From contig NZ_BAFU01000052.1 of NCBI RefSeq assembly GCF_000308495.1, positions 62,001-126,000 on the forward strand: DNA of 64,000 nt, written 5' to 3'. Source of the DNA: Nocardia brevicatena NBRC 12119 (GTDB taxonomy: Bacteria > Actinomycetota > Actinomycetes > Mycobacteriales > Mycobacteriaceae). Shown piece by piece: positions 25,410 to 33,985 of this stretch. The position numbers were made by a program, and so were the translations under genes. Every line of letters begins with the position of its first letter. Positions within the stretch are counted from its first letter, which is position 1. Below the pieces are notes generated by a model. It was not told the DNA's origin. It searched no databases and was given only the letters and a program-made list of their open reading frames with translations.

Positions 25410-26528
25410 ATGACCACCGAGAAGATCACCGATCAGGTCCAGTTCGCCTACTGGGTACCCAATGTCAGCGGCGGTCTGGTCACCAGTGATATCGAACAGC
25501 GGACGAGCTGGGACTTCGACTACAACAAGAAACTGGCGCAGACCGCCGAACGCAACGGTTTCGACTATGCGCTGTCCCAGGTGCGCTACACCGCTTCCTA
25601 CGGTGCGGAATACCAGCACGAATCCACCTCGTTCAGCCTCGCACTGCTCGGCGCCACCGAACGGCTCAAGGTGATCGCCGCCGTCCACCCGGGCCTGTGG
25701 CATCCCGCGGTCCTCGCCAAATTCGGCGCCACCGCCGATCACCTGTCGGGCGGACGGTTCGCCATCAACGTGGTATCCGGTTGGTTCGCCGGGGAATTCA
25801 CCGCCCTTGGCGAACCCTGGCTGGAACACGATGAACGCTACCGGCGCAGCGCGGAGTTCCTCGAGGTCATCCGCAAGATCTGGACCGAGGACAATGTGAA
25901 CTACGGCGGCGACTTCTACCGCATCCGCGACTTCACCCTCAAACCCAAACCGCTCAACACTCCCGAGCGGCCGAACCCCGAACTGTTCCAGGGCGGTAAC
26001 TCCACGGCAGCGCGCCGCAACGGCGGTCGTTACGCCGACTGGTACTTCTCCAACGGCAAGGACTTCGACGGCGTCACCGAACAGCTCGACGACCTGCGCG
26101 CCGTCGCCAGGCAGTCCGGGCGTGAGGTCAAATTCGGTTTGAACGGTTTCATCATCGCCCGCGACAGCGAAAAGGAAGCCCGTGACACTCTCCGCGAGAT
26201 CATCGAGAAGGCGAACAAACCTGCCGTCGAAGGCTTCCGCGACGCCGTCCGGCAGGCCGGCGCCTCCGCCCGGGACGGCAAGGGTATGTGGGCCGACTCC
26301 ACCTTCGAGGATCTGGTCCAGTACAATGACGGTTTCCGCACCAAACTGATCGGCACCCCGGAACAGGTGGCCGAACGGATCGTCGCCTACCGCGATCTGG
26401 GCGTGGACCTCGTGCTGGGTGGTTTCCTGCATTTCCAGGAGGAAATCGAATACTTCGGCGCCAAGGTGCTGCCGTTGGTGCGAGAGTTGGAGGCCGCGCG
26501 CACACCCGTCGCGGTCGCGGGCGAATGA
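25410..26528 (+). CDS. sfnG: Dimethylsulfone monooxygenase SfnG
   Basis: A 372-residue luciferase-like FMNH2-dependent monooxygenase. It closely follows the SfnG pattern: QFAYWVPNVSGGLVTSDIEQ at the start, SWDFDYNKKLAQTAERNGFD, RFAINVVSGWFAGEFTALGE, and PELFQGGNSTAARRNGGRYA. SfnG converts dimethylsulfone to methanesulfinate and formaldehyde. The start has GGGAG about six bases upstream. It overlaps the SfnC-like gene by ATGA and shares an operon with a flavin reductase, which can supply FMNH2. A long stem-loop sits in its leader. Confidence 0.9.
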   Translation: MTTEKITDQVQFAYWVPNVSGGLVTSDIEQRTSWDFDYNKKLAQTAERNGFDYALSQVRYTASYGAEYQHESTSFSLALLGATERLKVIAAVHPGLWHPAVLAKFGATADHLSGGRFAINVVSGWFAGEFTALGEPWLEHDERYRRSAEFLEVIRKIWTEDNVNYGGDFYRIRDFTLKPKPLNTPERPNPELFQGGNSTAARRNGGRYADWYFSNGKDFDGVTEQLDDLRAVARQSGREVKFGLNGFIIARDSEKEARDTLREIIEKANKPAVEGFRDAVRQAGASARDGKGMWADSTFEDLVQYNDGFRTKLIGTPEQVAERIVAYRDLGVDLVLGGFLHFQEEIEYFGAKVLPLVRELEAARTPVAVAGE

Positions 26529-27739
26529 CCGCCGTCGGGGCCGAGCGCATCACCTCGGCCGAGCAGGCCCGTGCCGTCGCCGCTCGGTTGGCGGCGGAGT
26601 TCGCGCCCGGCGCCGCCCGCCGCGACCGCGACCGGAAGCTGCCGTTCGCGGAGGTGGACCGCTTGGCGGCCAGCGGTCTGCTGGCCGCCACCGTGCCCGC
26701 CGCGCTCGGTGGAGCGGACCTGGCATCGAGTGATCTGGCCGAGGTGGTGCGACTGCTGGCGGTCGCGGACCCGAATATCGCCCAGATCCCGCACAGCCAC
26801 TTCGTCTATGTGAACCTGCTGAGACTGGCCGGTTCCGAAGCGCAACAGCGCCGATACCTGGGTCAGGTCCTCGAGGGCGCTCGGATCGCCAACGCGCAAT
26901 CAGAGCGTGGCGGTGCCACCGTCGCCGAGATCGCCACCACCATCCGCCCCGTGGACGACGGGCGGCGGTTCCGTGTCGACGGGGTCAAGTACTACTGCAC
27001 TGGCTCGCTGTTCGCGGACCTGCTGGCGGTGCTCACCCGCCTCGACGACCCGGACGGCCGCTCCGGTCTGCCGCCCGGCCAGTACATCGCCTACCTTCCG
27101 GCCGATACCGCGGGGATCGAGATCATCGATGACTGGAACGGTATCGGGCAGCGCACCACAGGCAGCGGAACCGTCACCTTCGACCGCGTGGGGGTCGACC
27201 GCGATCAGCTGGTGCACCGCAGCGCCGCAGTGGACGCCCCGACCGCTTACGGCGCGTTCGCGCAGCTGCTGCACACCGCCATTGATACCGGCATCGCTCG
27301 CGGCGCGCTCACCGCGGCCGCCGACTTCGTCCGGGAGCGCAGCCGCCCCTGGTTCGAGGCGGGTGTCGAGCGTGCGATCGACGACCCACTGGTCGTTCAG
27401 CGGTTCGGCGAGCTCGCGGTCACTGTCACCGCCGCCGAAGCCGCACTGGAACGGGCCGGAGCGGCCGTTGACAGCGCCCGGCACCGGCCCGCGCAGGTGA
27501 GCGACGCCTCGATCGCGGTGGCGACGGCGAAGGTGCTCGCCGATCGCGCCGCCACCGAGGTATCGAGCGCCCTGTTCGAGGTGAGCGGCACTCGCAGCGC
27601 CGCGGCCGAGCTCAACCTGCACCACTTCTGGCGCAATGCCCGCACCCATACCCTGCACGATCCGGTGCGCTGGAAATACCAGCACATCGGCCGATCCCTG
27701 CTGCACGGCACCCCGCCGCCGCTGCACGGCGTCATCTGA
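26525..27739 (+). CDS. SfnC-family flavin monooxygenase (acyl-CoA dehydrogenase fold)
   Basis: A 404-residue acyl-CoA-dehydrogenase-fold protein of the SfnC/DszC branch. Motifs are IANAQSERGGATVAEIATTI, VDGVKYYCTGSLFADLLAVL, DDWNGIGQRTTGSGTVTFD and the ending AELNLHHFWRNARTHTLHDP. It overlaps sfnG by four bases. It is only distantly similar to the second such protein at 21821. In sulfone catabolism an SfnC/MsuC partner is needed for a second oxidation step, so this enzyme probably acts on the SfnG product or on its precursor sulfoxide. Confidence 0.85.
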   Translation: MTAVGAERITSAEQARAVAARLAAEFAPGAARRDRDRKLPFAEVDRLAASGLLAATVPAALGGADLASSDLAEVVRLLAVADPNIAQIPHSHFVYVNLLRLAGSEAQQRRYLGQVLEGARIANAQSERGGATVAEIATTIRPVDDGRRFRVDGVKYYCTGSLFADLLAVLTRLDDPDGRSGLPPGQYIAYLPADTAGIEIIDDWNGIGQRTTGSGTVTFDRVGVDRDQLVHRSAAVDAPTAYGAFAQLLHTAIDTGIARGALTAAADFVRERSRPWFEAGVERAIDDPLVVQRFGELAVTVTAAEAALERAGAAVDSARHRPAQVSDASIAVATAKVLADRAATEVSSALFEVSGTRSAAAELNLHHFWRNARTHTLHDPVRWKYQHIGRSLLHGTPPPLHGVI

Positions 27740-27777
27740 TCGGCGAAGCACCGGGACGAGAAGAGGATCAACGAATC

Positions 27778-28290
27778 ATGGCCGATCTGAACGACGTTCC
27801 CACCGATGGTGCCGGACTGCGGCGCGCCTTCGCTCACTTTCCCAGCGGGGTGGTAGCCGTCTGCGCGGAGGTCGAGGGGGTGCGGCACGGGCTGGTCGTG
27901 AGCACCTTCGTCCCTGTATCGCTGGATCCGCCGTTGGTCTCGTTCTGCGTGCAGAACAGTTCGGAGACCTGGATCCGGCTCGCCACGGCCGGGCGTCTCG
28001 GCCTGAGTCTGCTCGGCACGGGCCAGCAGGACGCCGCGCGGGCGTTCGGTACCCGCGGTATCGACCGTTTCCGGGGCGTGGAGATCCACCGCGGGCGCCG
28101 GGGGGCGGTCTTCATCGACGGGGCCTCGGCATGGTTCGAGGGCACGGTCGAAACGCAGGTGCCTGCCGGCGACCACAAGGTGGCGCTTCTGCGTATCGAC
28201 CGTCTGGCGACCTCGGCCGAGGTGGAGCCCCTGGTTTTTCACGGCAGCCGCTTCCGCCGTCTGCTCGCCGAGGAACCCGTCCGGAATTGA
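27778..28290 (+). CDS. NAD(P)H:flavin reductase, two-component monooxygenase partner
   Basis: A 170-residue protein of the flavin reductase-like (split-barrel) family. It has FAHFPSGVVAVCAEVEGVRH at the N-terminus, VSTFVPVSLDPPLVSFCVQN in the core and the GDH motif (VPAGDHKVALLRIDRL) near residue 138. It would supply reduced FMN or FAD to the monooxygenases at 20460, 21821, 23878, 25410 and 26525. It is the only reductase of this type that I see in the window. The start follows GAGAAGAGG, 38 bases after the SfnC-like gene. Confidence 0.88.
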   Translation: MADLNDVPTDGAGLRRAFAHFPSGVVAVCAEVEGVRHGLVVSTFVPVSLDPPLVSFCVQNSSETWIRLATAGRLGLSLLGTGQQDAARAFGTRGIDRFRGVEIHRGRRGAVFIDGASAWFEGTVETQVPAGDHKVALLRIDRLATSAEVEPLVFHGSRFRRLLAEEPVRN

Positions 28291-28556
28291 CCGACGGGCG
28301 TACAGCGGGTCGGGCATCACGCCACTGATCGCGATCTATGTCCGGGTGTACAGGCCCCTGCTTTCTCGGGTGAGGGCCGCACCGAGTCACCGACGCTTTC
28401 CGGCCTCCGCCTGAGCCCGGTACCCGCCTGGGGTCGGGGGGTTGCCGGGGCCGCACCGGCGCTCCTGCTCCGGCACCGGCGGCTGCGGGCGACAATGGCC
28501 GCGTGCTCGCGGTCCCGACCCATCGGAGCCGGGGGCGGGCCCGGCGGTCGAGGGGG

Positions 28557-30053
28557 CTACGACAGGTCGATACCGTCCAGTGGTGGTTGGTGGTGCGCCC
28601 ACGGGCGGGCCTGTTCGATCTGGCCCGCGAGTTGTAACAGCAGGTATTCTCCGCCGGGCGGCGCCACGAACTGGGTGCCCAGGGGCAGGCCGTCAGCGGT
28701 GCGGTAGGTGGGCACACTCATCGCGGGCCGGCCGGTGACATTGGCCAGTTGGGTGAACGGGACCGCGCTGAGGTTGGCGAATACCTGATCGTGGTAGAAC
28801 CCGGTGCGTGATACGAATCGTCCCGCACCCGCCCGTAACAGCGGCGACAGCAGGGCTGCCACCGGGGTGGGCGTGTGGTCGCGGCCGATGGGCAGCGGAG
28901 GCTCCGCCAGGGTGGGGGTGAGGAGTAGGTCGTAGGTGCCGTGGAATTCGGCCAGAGCGCGGGTGTAGTCGTTCCAGCGTTCGTGGGCGCGCACCAGCGC
29001 GGGTGCCCTGACGGCGCGACCGACCGCGGCCATGATCTGGGTATCGATATCGAAATCACCGGGGCGTGCGCGGGTGGTGCGGCAGGCGTCGTCGACCGAG
29101 GCGGCCAATTGCGCGGTCCACACCGTCATGAAATCCTGCGCCAGTTGCGCACCGTCGAAGACGGGGGCCGCGGGCTCGATATCGTGGTCGAGGGACTCCA
29201 GGAGCCGGGCCGCGTCCTCGGCAGCGGCCACGGCCTCACGGTGAACCGGGGTGCCCAGGGGAGACTCGGCGGTGAATCCGATGCGCAGCCGCGGCGGGGG
29301 CGTGCCCACGGCATCGGCATAGGGTTGGTCGGAGCGGGCCGCGATATACGGGGCGCCGGGATCGGGCACGCTGAGCACATCCAGCATGACGGCACTGTCG
29401 CGGACACTGCGGGACAGTACGCCTTCGGTGGCGGCCCCGTAGATGGCTTCGCCGGTCGCCGGACCGTTCGGGATCAGGCCGCGGCCGGCTTTCAGGCCGA
29501 ACAGGCCGGTACAGGCCGCCGGTATACGGATCGAGCCGCCCCCGTCGCCGGCGCCGGCCATCGGAACGACACCCGCGGCCACCGCGGCGGCCGACCCCCC
29601 GGATGACCCGCCCGGACTACGGTGCGGATCCCACGGATTGCGGGTCGCGCCGAAGGTGCGGGTTTCGGTGACTCCCTTGCTGCCGAATTCGGAGGCGGTG
29701 GTCTTTCCGAAGATCACCAGGCCGGCATCGAGCCAACGCTGTACCACCAGACTGTGCCGCGGGGCCGGAACGGACCGCAGCGGTGCGGTACCGGCGGAGG
29801 TGGGGTAACCCGCGTAGTCCTGCATGAGGTCCTTGATCAGGAACGGAATACCGGAGAACGGCCCACCGGCCGGTTGGGCGGCCGTGGCCCAGGCCTCGTC
29901 TTCGAGGAGCAATGTTATCGCGTTGATGACCGGCTCGACCTGCCGATATCGCGCCAGCGCCACGTCGAGCAACTCGATGGGACGCACCTCGCCGCGGCCC
30001 ACCAGCCGGGCCAGTCCTACCGCATCGCACGTTCGGTACTCGTCGTACCTCAT
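28557..30053 (-). CDS. Amidase (amidase signature family)
   Basis: A 498-residue amidase-signature hydrolase. The Ser-cis-Ser-Lys triad is visible: Lys in IPFLIKDLMQ, the bridging Ser in RSPGGSSGGSAAAVAAG and the nucleophile in GDGGGSIRIPA. The start ATG at 30053 is preceded by AAGGAG at good spacing, so the upstream extension is rejected. The substrate is not evident; members cleave aliphatic amides, nitrile-derived amides or amide-linked metabolites. It is convergent with the flavin reductase gene, separated by 266 bases, and has no operon partner. Confidence 0.9.
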   Translation of the reverse strand: MRYDEYRTCDAVGLARLVGRGEVRPIELLDVALARYRQVEPVINAITLLLEDEAWATAAQPAGGPFSGIPFLIKDLMQDYAGYPTSAGTAPLRSVPAPRHSLVVQRWLDAGLVIFGKTTASEFGSKGVTETRTFGATRNPWDPHRSPGGSSGGSAAAVAAGVVPMAGAGDGGGSIRIPAACTGLFGLKAGRGLIPNGPATGEAIYGAATEGVLSRSVRDSAVMLDVLSVPDPGAPYIAARSDQPYADAVGTPPPRLRIGFTAESPLGTPVHREAVAAAEDAARLLESLDHDIEPAAPVFDGAQLAQDFMTVWTAQLAASVDDACRTTRARPGDFDIDTQIMAAVGRAVRAPALVRAHERWNDYTRALAEFHGTYDLLLTPTLAEPPLPIGRDHTPTPVAALLSPLLRAGAGRFVSRTGFYHDQVFANLSAVPFTQLANVTGRPAMSVPTYRTADGLPLGTQFVAPPGGEYLLLQLAGQIEQARPWAHHQPPLDGIDLS

Positions 30054-30634
30054 CACACTCCTTATACCGAGCCCGCTGGTCGGGCCCACGCCGGTCCACC
30101 CCACTGGATAATCGTTGTGGAAGTCGCGAATGGAAACGGTCGACGACAGATCGCCCGGCTGTCGGGCCGGTGAACATCCAAAATCATCGAGTGATATAAC
30201 CGGCTCTTTCGGCGGTGGCGGGATGTGTCGGTGAATATTCCGGGTCGAAGGTGTGGAGTCGCTCGGCGCCGCCGCGCTGCCGCGTGGGCCGGGTGACCGG
30301 AGGTTCGCGACGGGTCACGCGACCCACATCCCGCCGGGCACCGATGACCGGGAGCCCTGCCTCAGAGCAGGGCGCGGCATCGTGATCGGTGAATTGCATA
30401 ACAGCAAATGGACGGCGGCGGACACGCTTCATATGTGACAGGCGGACAACCGGCTCGCGCCGACCGGTATGACGCCGCGAAACGGAACATATGAGCCGGG
30501 CGGTATACGGTCCGCACGGCTCATATGGTGCCCGCTTACTCGGTGAACGCGCCTCGGAGGACTCGGCGGCGCCGCAGAATTCCTGATGGGCGTACGTTCA
30601 TCGGAAACCGTCTCGGCGCCGAAATGGCCGGATC
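30054..30634. other. Long intergenic region
   Basis: About 580 bases without a gene I can support. A frame of 82 codons on the reverse strand (30184-30432) shows no family features. The notable structure is the 40-base inverted repeat at 30488-30527, listed separately. Confidence 0.5.
30488..30527. repeat. 40-base imperfect palindrome, possible terminator
   Basis: CATATGAGCCG (30488-30498) pairs perfectly with CGGCTCATATG (30517-30527). After one G/A mismatch, GCGG pairs with CCGC, leaving the 8-base loop TATACGGT. The structure lies 108 bases past the stop of the minus-strand gene at 30635, where a terminator would be expected. The AT-rich outer arms and perfect symmetry would also suit a protein-binding site. 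Confidence 0.5.
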
Positions 30635-31300
30635 CTAGCGGCTCACATAGACGCTGACGAGATTGCGCAGGGCGCGGTTCTCCTCGTTCGCATCGTTCAA
30701 GGCCGCCCGCAGATTGCGGATCTCGGCGACCAGGTCATCGATGGTGATATGCGAATCCAGTGTCATCGGCTCCGAGTTGGAGATGCGCACCAGCGTGCCG
30801 GACTCACCGTTGAGCTTTGCCGCCCCGTTGTGTTCGGAATGGTCGCTGTCCTGTGCGTCCTTTTCGCCCGCGTTGTCCTCTTGCGCCTCGTCGGCGGTAT
30901 CCGCCGCGGGCTCCGCCGGAGCTTCGGTCTCGACCGAGGCCTCGGGGTCGGCCGGTGTCACGGCGTCGGCCGGTGCGGCGGTGTCGGTTTCCGTGTCCTC
31001 CGCCGGAACGGTCTCGGTCTCGGGCAGAGGATCGGACCGGGCGGCTTCCGCCGCACTCGCATCGTTACGGTGCGTGGAGGCGCGGCGACGACGTGAGGAC
31101 GGCTCGGCCGGCTTCGCTGCGGGGGTACCGGCCGCCAGGCCGGCGTCCTTGGCCCAGCCGGCCAATGTGGCGACCGACGGTTGGCCCAACTGCTCGGCGA
31201 CAACCGTGCAGGCGGCATTGACCGATTTCCCCTCGGCGAGCAGCTTTTCCACCCGTTTGAGCGCTTTCTTCTTGATCACCACAGAATAACGGCCTGCCAT
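30635..31300 (-). CDS. Unknown protein: N-terminal helix-turn-helix, acidic linker, C-terminal coiled coil
   Basis: A 221-residue protein from ATG 31300, which has GGGAGA upstream; a GTG at 31342 would add 14 residues. Residues of about 5-55 are basic and read like a transposase-type helix-turn-helix (KKKALKRVEKLLAEGKSVNA, then GQPSVATLAGWAKDAGL). Residues of about 70-165 are low-complexity Ala/Pro/Glu/Asp. The last 40 residues (DDLVAEIRNLRAALNDANEE, NRALRNLV) form a clear leucine-heptad coiled coil. I do not recognise a family. It could be a DNA-binding protein that oligomerises through its tail. No operon partner. Confidence 0.7.
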   Translation of the reverse strand: MAGRYSVVIKKKALKRVEKLLAEGKSVNAACTVVAEQLGQPSVATLAGWAKDAGLAAGTPAAKPAEPSSRRRRASTHRNDASAAEAARSDPLPETETVPAEDTETDTAAPADAVTPADPEASVETEAPAEPAADTADEAQEDNAGEKDAQDSDHSEHNGAAKLNGESGTLVRISNSEPMTLDSHITIDDLVAEIRNLRAALNDANEENRALRNLVSVYVSR

Positions 31301-31329
31301 ATGATTCACTCTCCCGCTGTCGGTGTTCA

Positions 31330-31380
31330 TTCCTGTCGTCACAGGAAGTCGTTCTTTTCTTTTGCGCGATCATATTACGG
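31330..31380 (-). promoter_or_regulatory. Candidate promoter and leader hairpin of the 30635-31300 gene
   Basis: On the reverse strand TAATAT at about 31373-31378 is a good -10 hexamer, followed by an A-rich stretch. Then TTCCTGT-CGTC-ACAGGAA (31330-31347) forms a perfect 7-base-pair hairpin about 30 bases before the ATG. The hairpin could be an operator for autoregulation or an RNA element. Confidence 0.35.
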
Positions 31381-31798
31381 CGTGAATCCGATTCGCTTCG
31401 CGGCCGGCGAACGGATGGCAATCTCGTGCATCGGCGCTCGTGGTGGCGCAGCTCCGTGATCACCGGGAAGACCCGTGGGAAATGCCGGCCGTTCGGGAGG
31501 CAATGAGCATGCAGCGCACGGGCCGAAGCCGGACAAGCCTGGCGGACGGCCTTTCTCAGAGGCGAGCGTCCCCGGTCGGAGGCGGTGATGCTCGTGTGGT
31601 ATGGCCGCACATCGAACACGGAGAATCCAAGGGCCACGGTTGGTTCCGGCGTAGTGACGGGTATCCGTTCCGAGCCGTGACCGAGACGGCGCTCGGGACC
31701 CCGCACGGCGGTGCCGGTGGCCTCCCGAGCGTCCGATCGGCTGTCCGGGCCGCCGGGGCGAGGGTGCGGCGAGAACCCCGCCCCGATCACGGAACCGA
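31381..31798. other. Gene-free region
   Basis: No frame here has family features or a plausible start. The 31440-31859 plus-strand frame runs antisense into the next gene and looks like chance coding in GC-rich DNA. Confidence 0.4.
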
Positions 31799-32404
31799 TC
31801 AGGGGAAGTCGAGCAGGCCACACACCTTCCACTCGCCGTCTTCTTTGACGAGATCGTAGGTGACCGTATGGTTCATGCTCTCACCCGCGATGTCCATCGA
31901 CACCTCGACGGTGAACGTTCCCGAGTCGCTGCCGTCGGGAACGTCGACGCTTTTCAGCGTGGACTTCACGTTCATGTCCATATCCGGAATGTCGGTCGGC
32001 TGTGTGCCGAGGGACTGTTCGGCGTCCTCGATCTGGCCTCGATCCGCCCGACACAGCAGGTCTTCCTGGTTCCCGCCGCCGTTCACGAAGGCTTGCGCCA
32101 CCCCACGCGGATCGTCCTGTGAGGTGCCCACGGGCCCACCGTCGGAGAACAGGAAGAAGACGCTGACCCCGGCGACGACCACGAGCACGGCCACCACACC
32201 CAGGATCGCGAACAGTACCTTGTTCCCGCCACCGCCCGGACGTTGCGGGTATCCACCCTGCGGCGGATAGGGCTGCGGCCCGTACCCGGGTGGCTGCATA
32301 CCGTATTGCGGAGGCTGTTGCGGCACACCACCATACGGTCCGGGCTGCCACGCTCCGGGTTGATACTGCGGGTTCTGGGGGTTGGGCGGTTGGGGATGAA
32401 CCAT
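31799..32404 (-). CDS. Membrane-anchored protein with Pro-rich cytoplasmic tail and extracytoplasmic domain
   Basis: A 201-residue protein typical of mycobacteria and nocardiae. Residues 1-60 are Pro/Gln/Gly/Tyr repeats (PQQPPQYGMQPPGYGPQPYP). One membrane helix follows at about 63-86 (VLFAILGVVAVLVVVAGVSV). The outside domain (about 100-201) has two cysteines (DLLCRADRG and WKVCGLLDF) and resembles the small DUF4878-like fold of secreted proteins (VTYDLVKEDGEWKVCGLL). Function unknown. A self-complementary stretch (CCCCGATC/GATCAGGGG, 31781-31805) overlaps the stop codon and may be a terminator. Confidence 0.85.
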   Translation of the reverse strand: MVHPQPPNPQNPQYQPGAWQPGPYGGVPQQPPQYGMQPPGYGPQPYPPQGGYPQRPGGGGNKVLFAILGVVAVLVVVAGVSVFFLFSDGGPVGTSQDDPRGVAQAFVNGGGNQEDLLCRADRGQIEDAEQSLGTQPTDIPDMDMNVKSTLKSVDVPDGSDSGTFTVEVSMDIAGESMNHTVTYDLVKEDGEWKVCGLLDFP

Positions 32405-32869
32405 TGAGGCAAGTCCTGTCTCGGGTGTCCGTGTACCGACACCCGACGGTGTGCTGTCGGGTGAACGGCAAGGGGACAGCAGGCGAATCCGGTGCTCGAC
32501 CTACTGCAGAACGGACCACGGGCGATCTTTCGGTGCCGTCACCGTAACAGGCGATTCAGCAGCGGGAACACCATTGCTCGCCCCAAGTTTTCATGGCGGT
32601 AAGGGAAGCGGTCGAATGTATTCTCTACTCCGCTGCGGCGGAGAAGCCGGCCGCAACCATCGCGCGGCGAATACTGCCGCGGTTGTTGCCGGACGCGATG
32701 GCGCGCACCACGTTCTGGCTGAAATGACATTTCGGGTCCCAAGATTTCGATCCTCGGGCGATACTGTATGGCGATCTTCACCGACAGGGTGAACATCGGC
32801 CGTACGGAGGCGGCCGAGCACATCGCCGGGATCTCGACACGGAGCTGTCGATGGTGCGCGACCGCACAC
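32405..32869. other. Intergenic region upstream of a transposase remnant
   Basis: No gene is supported. Several short frames exist on both strands but none has family features. The stretch probably includes promoter sequence for the minus-strand gene ending at 31799 and eroded 5' transposon sequence. Confidence 0.35.
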
Positions 32870-33560
32870 AGGTGGAAACCTCCATCGACACCTTGCCGGC
32901 CGAGATATCCATCCGGTATGGGATGTGGGCGGCATCGCCTACCACAAGGCCGGTTCGCGTTGGTGTTCACTCTGTCCATACTGTTCCGGTTCGATCCGAT
33001 GCCCTGTACCCGCGACTTCACCGACCTGACCTTCTTCCGCACCGGCGGGCACCTGATCCGCTCACCCATCGACGAGCTGTTCGGCGGCCGCCGCCGCAAC
33101 GTGATCGACCGGAAGCCGATCGAGCGGCACTGGCGCGATGTCGTGCAGGTGGCCGTCCCCACCAGCGAGGACGGCCTGCTCTCGACCACCTTGAGGCGGC
33201 GGCTGCAGTCCAACTCGCGTAAGGAACACATCGCCAAGGTGTTCCGCGGGGCCGGCCGCAGCGGGCTCACCGGACGCTACCCGGCCGACCCGACTCTGCG
33301 TGTCCATGTCACCACCGCCGCCAACAAGGTCGAGCGCTACCGCGGTTTCACCGAGTGACCGTCCTTCGGCAATAACGGCATGCTCGTCGACAACGATCCC
33401 GGAGAGGGGAAGCTGATCGAGTTCGACGTCCTACCGGCCAACCTGGTGGTCTTCCATACCGTCGTGGACATCACCCATGTCATCCGCGGCCTGGCCCCGA
33501 GGTCGACTCCACCCTTTTCGGCTGCTGCCCGACAACCTGGTCACAGCGACCGGAAACCTC
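32870..33560 (+). pseudogene. Tn3-family transposase remnant
   Basis: Fragments of the C-terminal catalytic region of a Tn3-type transposase are spread over several frames. Recognisable pieces are GGIAYHK, then MPCTRDFTDLTFFRTGGHLI, SPIDELFGGRRRNVIDRKPI, LLSTTLRRRLQSNSRKEHIA, RVHVTTAANKVERYRGFTE and, after a frame change at about 33358, GNNGMLVDNDPGEGKLIEFD with VFHTVVDITHVIRGL. At least two frameshifts and the loss of the N-terminal two thirds leave it inactive. No terminal inverted repeats were found. It lies just beside the NRPS locus. Confidence 0.75.
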
Positions 33561-33561
33561 G

Positions 33562-33960
33562 ATGAGTAGGTCGAGCGGCGAGATCAACGGTATGCGCAAA
33601 TTCCACGAGTCGTTGTGCGACTGGTACAACAACGTGAGGAGACAGCCGGGATACAACCCATATCAGGTCGCCGCCGAGTCCCGGAAGCGGTTCGTTTCCG
33701 CACACGTCCGGCCGGGTGACTTTCATGGCCGACATTCGCGAACCCTGATGAATTTCATAGTGGAACAGGAGGGCAAGCCACCGAGCGCCGTCACCGAAAG
33801 CGCCCTGACCAGGGGGTGTTGCCCCTTCTCGGCCGGCTCGAATACATCGAGTGCCCGTCCATATCCGCGCTGTGTGGGCGTCCGGGAGGTGTCCGCCTTT
33901 CTGCAGGACCACTCGAATGCCCTTGGTGTGAGAAGGATTTACGATGCCGTTGATCGTTAG
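33562..33960 (+). CDS. Hypothetical small protein, uncertain
   Basis: An open frame of 132 codons starting at ATG 33562, right after the transposase remnant. It begins with GEINGMRKFHESLCDWYNNV and continues RRQPGYNPYQVAAESRKRF, which has a protein-like composition unlike the Arg/Pro-rich chance frames nearby. I do not recognise the family, and the second half is poorer. It could be a cargo gene of the lost transposon or a chance frame. No good ribosome-binding site. Confidence 0.3.
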   Translation: MSRSSGEINGMRKFHESLCDWYNNVRRQPGYNPYQVAAESRKRFVSAHVRPGDFHGRHSRTLMNFIVEQEGKPPSAVTESALTRGCCPFSAGSNTSSARPYPRCVGVREVSAFLQDHSNALGVRRIYDAVDR

Positions 33961-33985
33961 GCCGTGTCCCGGCCCGCAGTGCGGC

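Noticed and set aside
30184-30432. Reverse-strand frame of 82 codons as a small gene.
   Set aside because: No ribosome-binding site, no recognisable motif, and a composition like chance frames.
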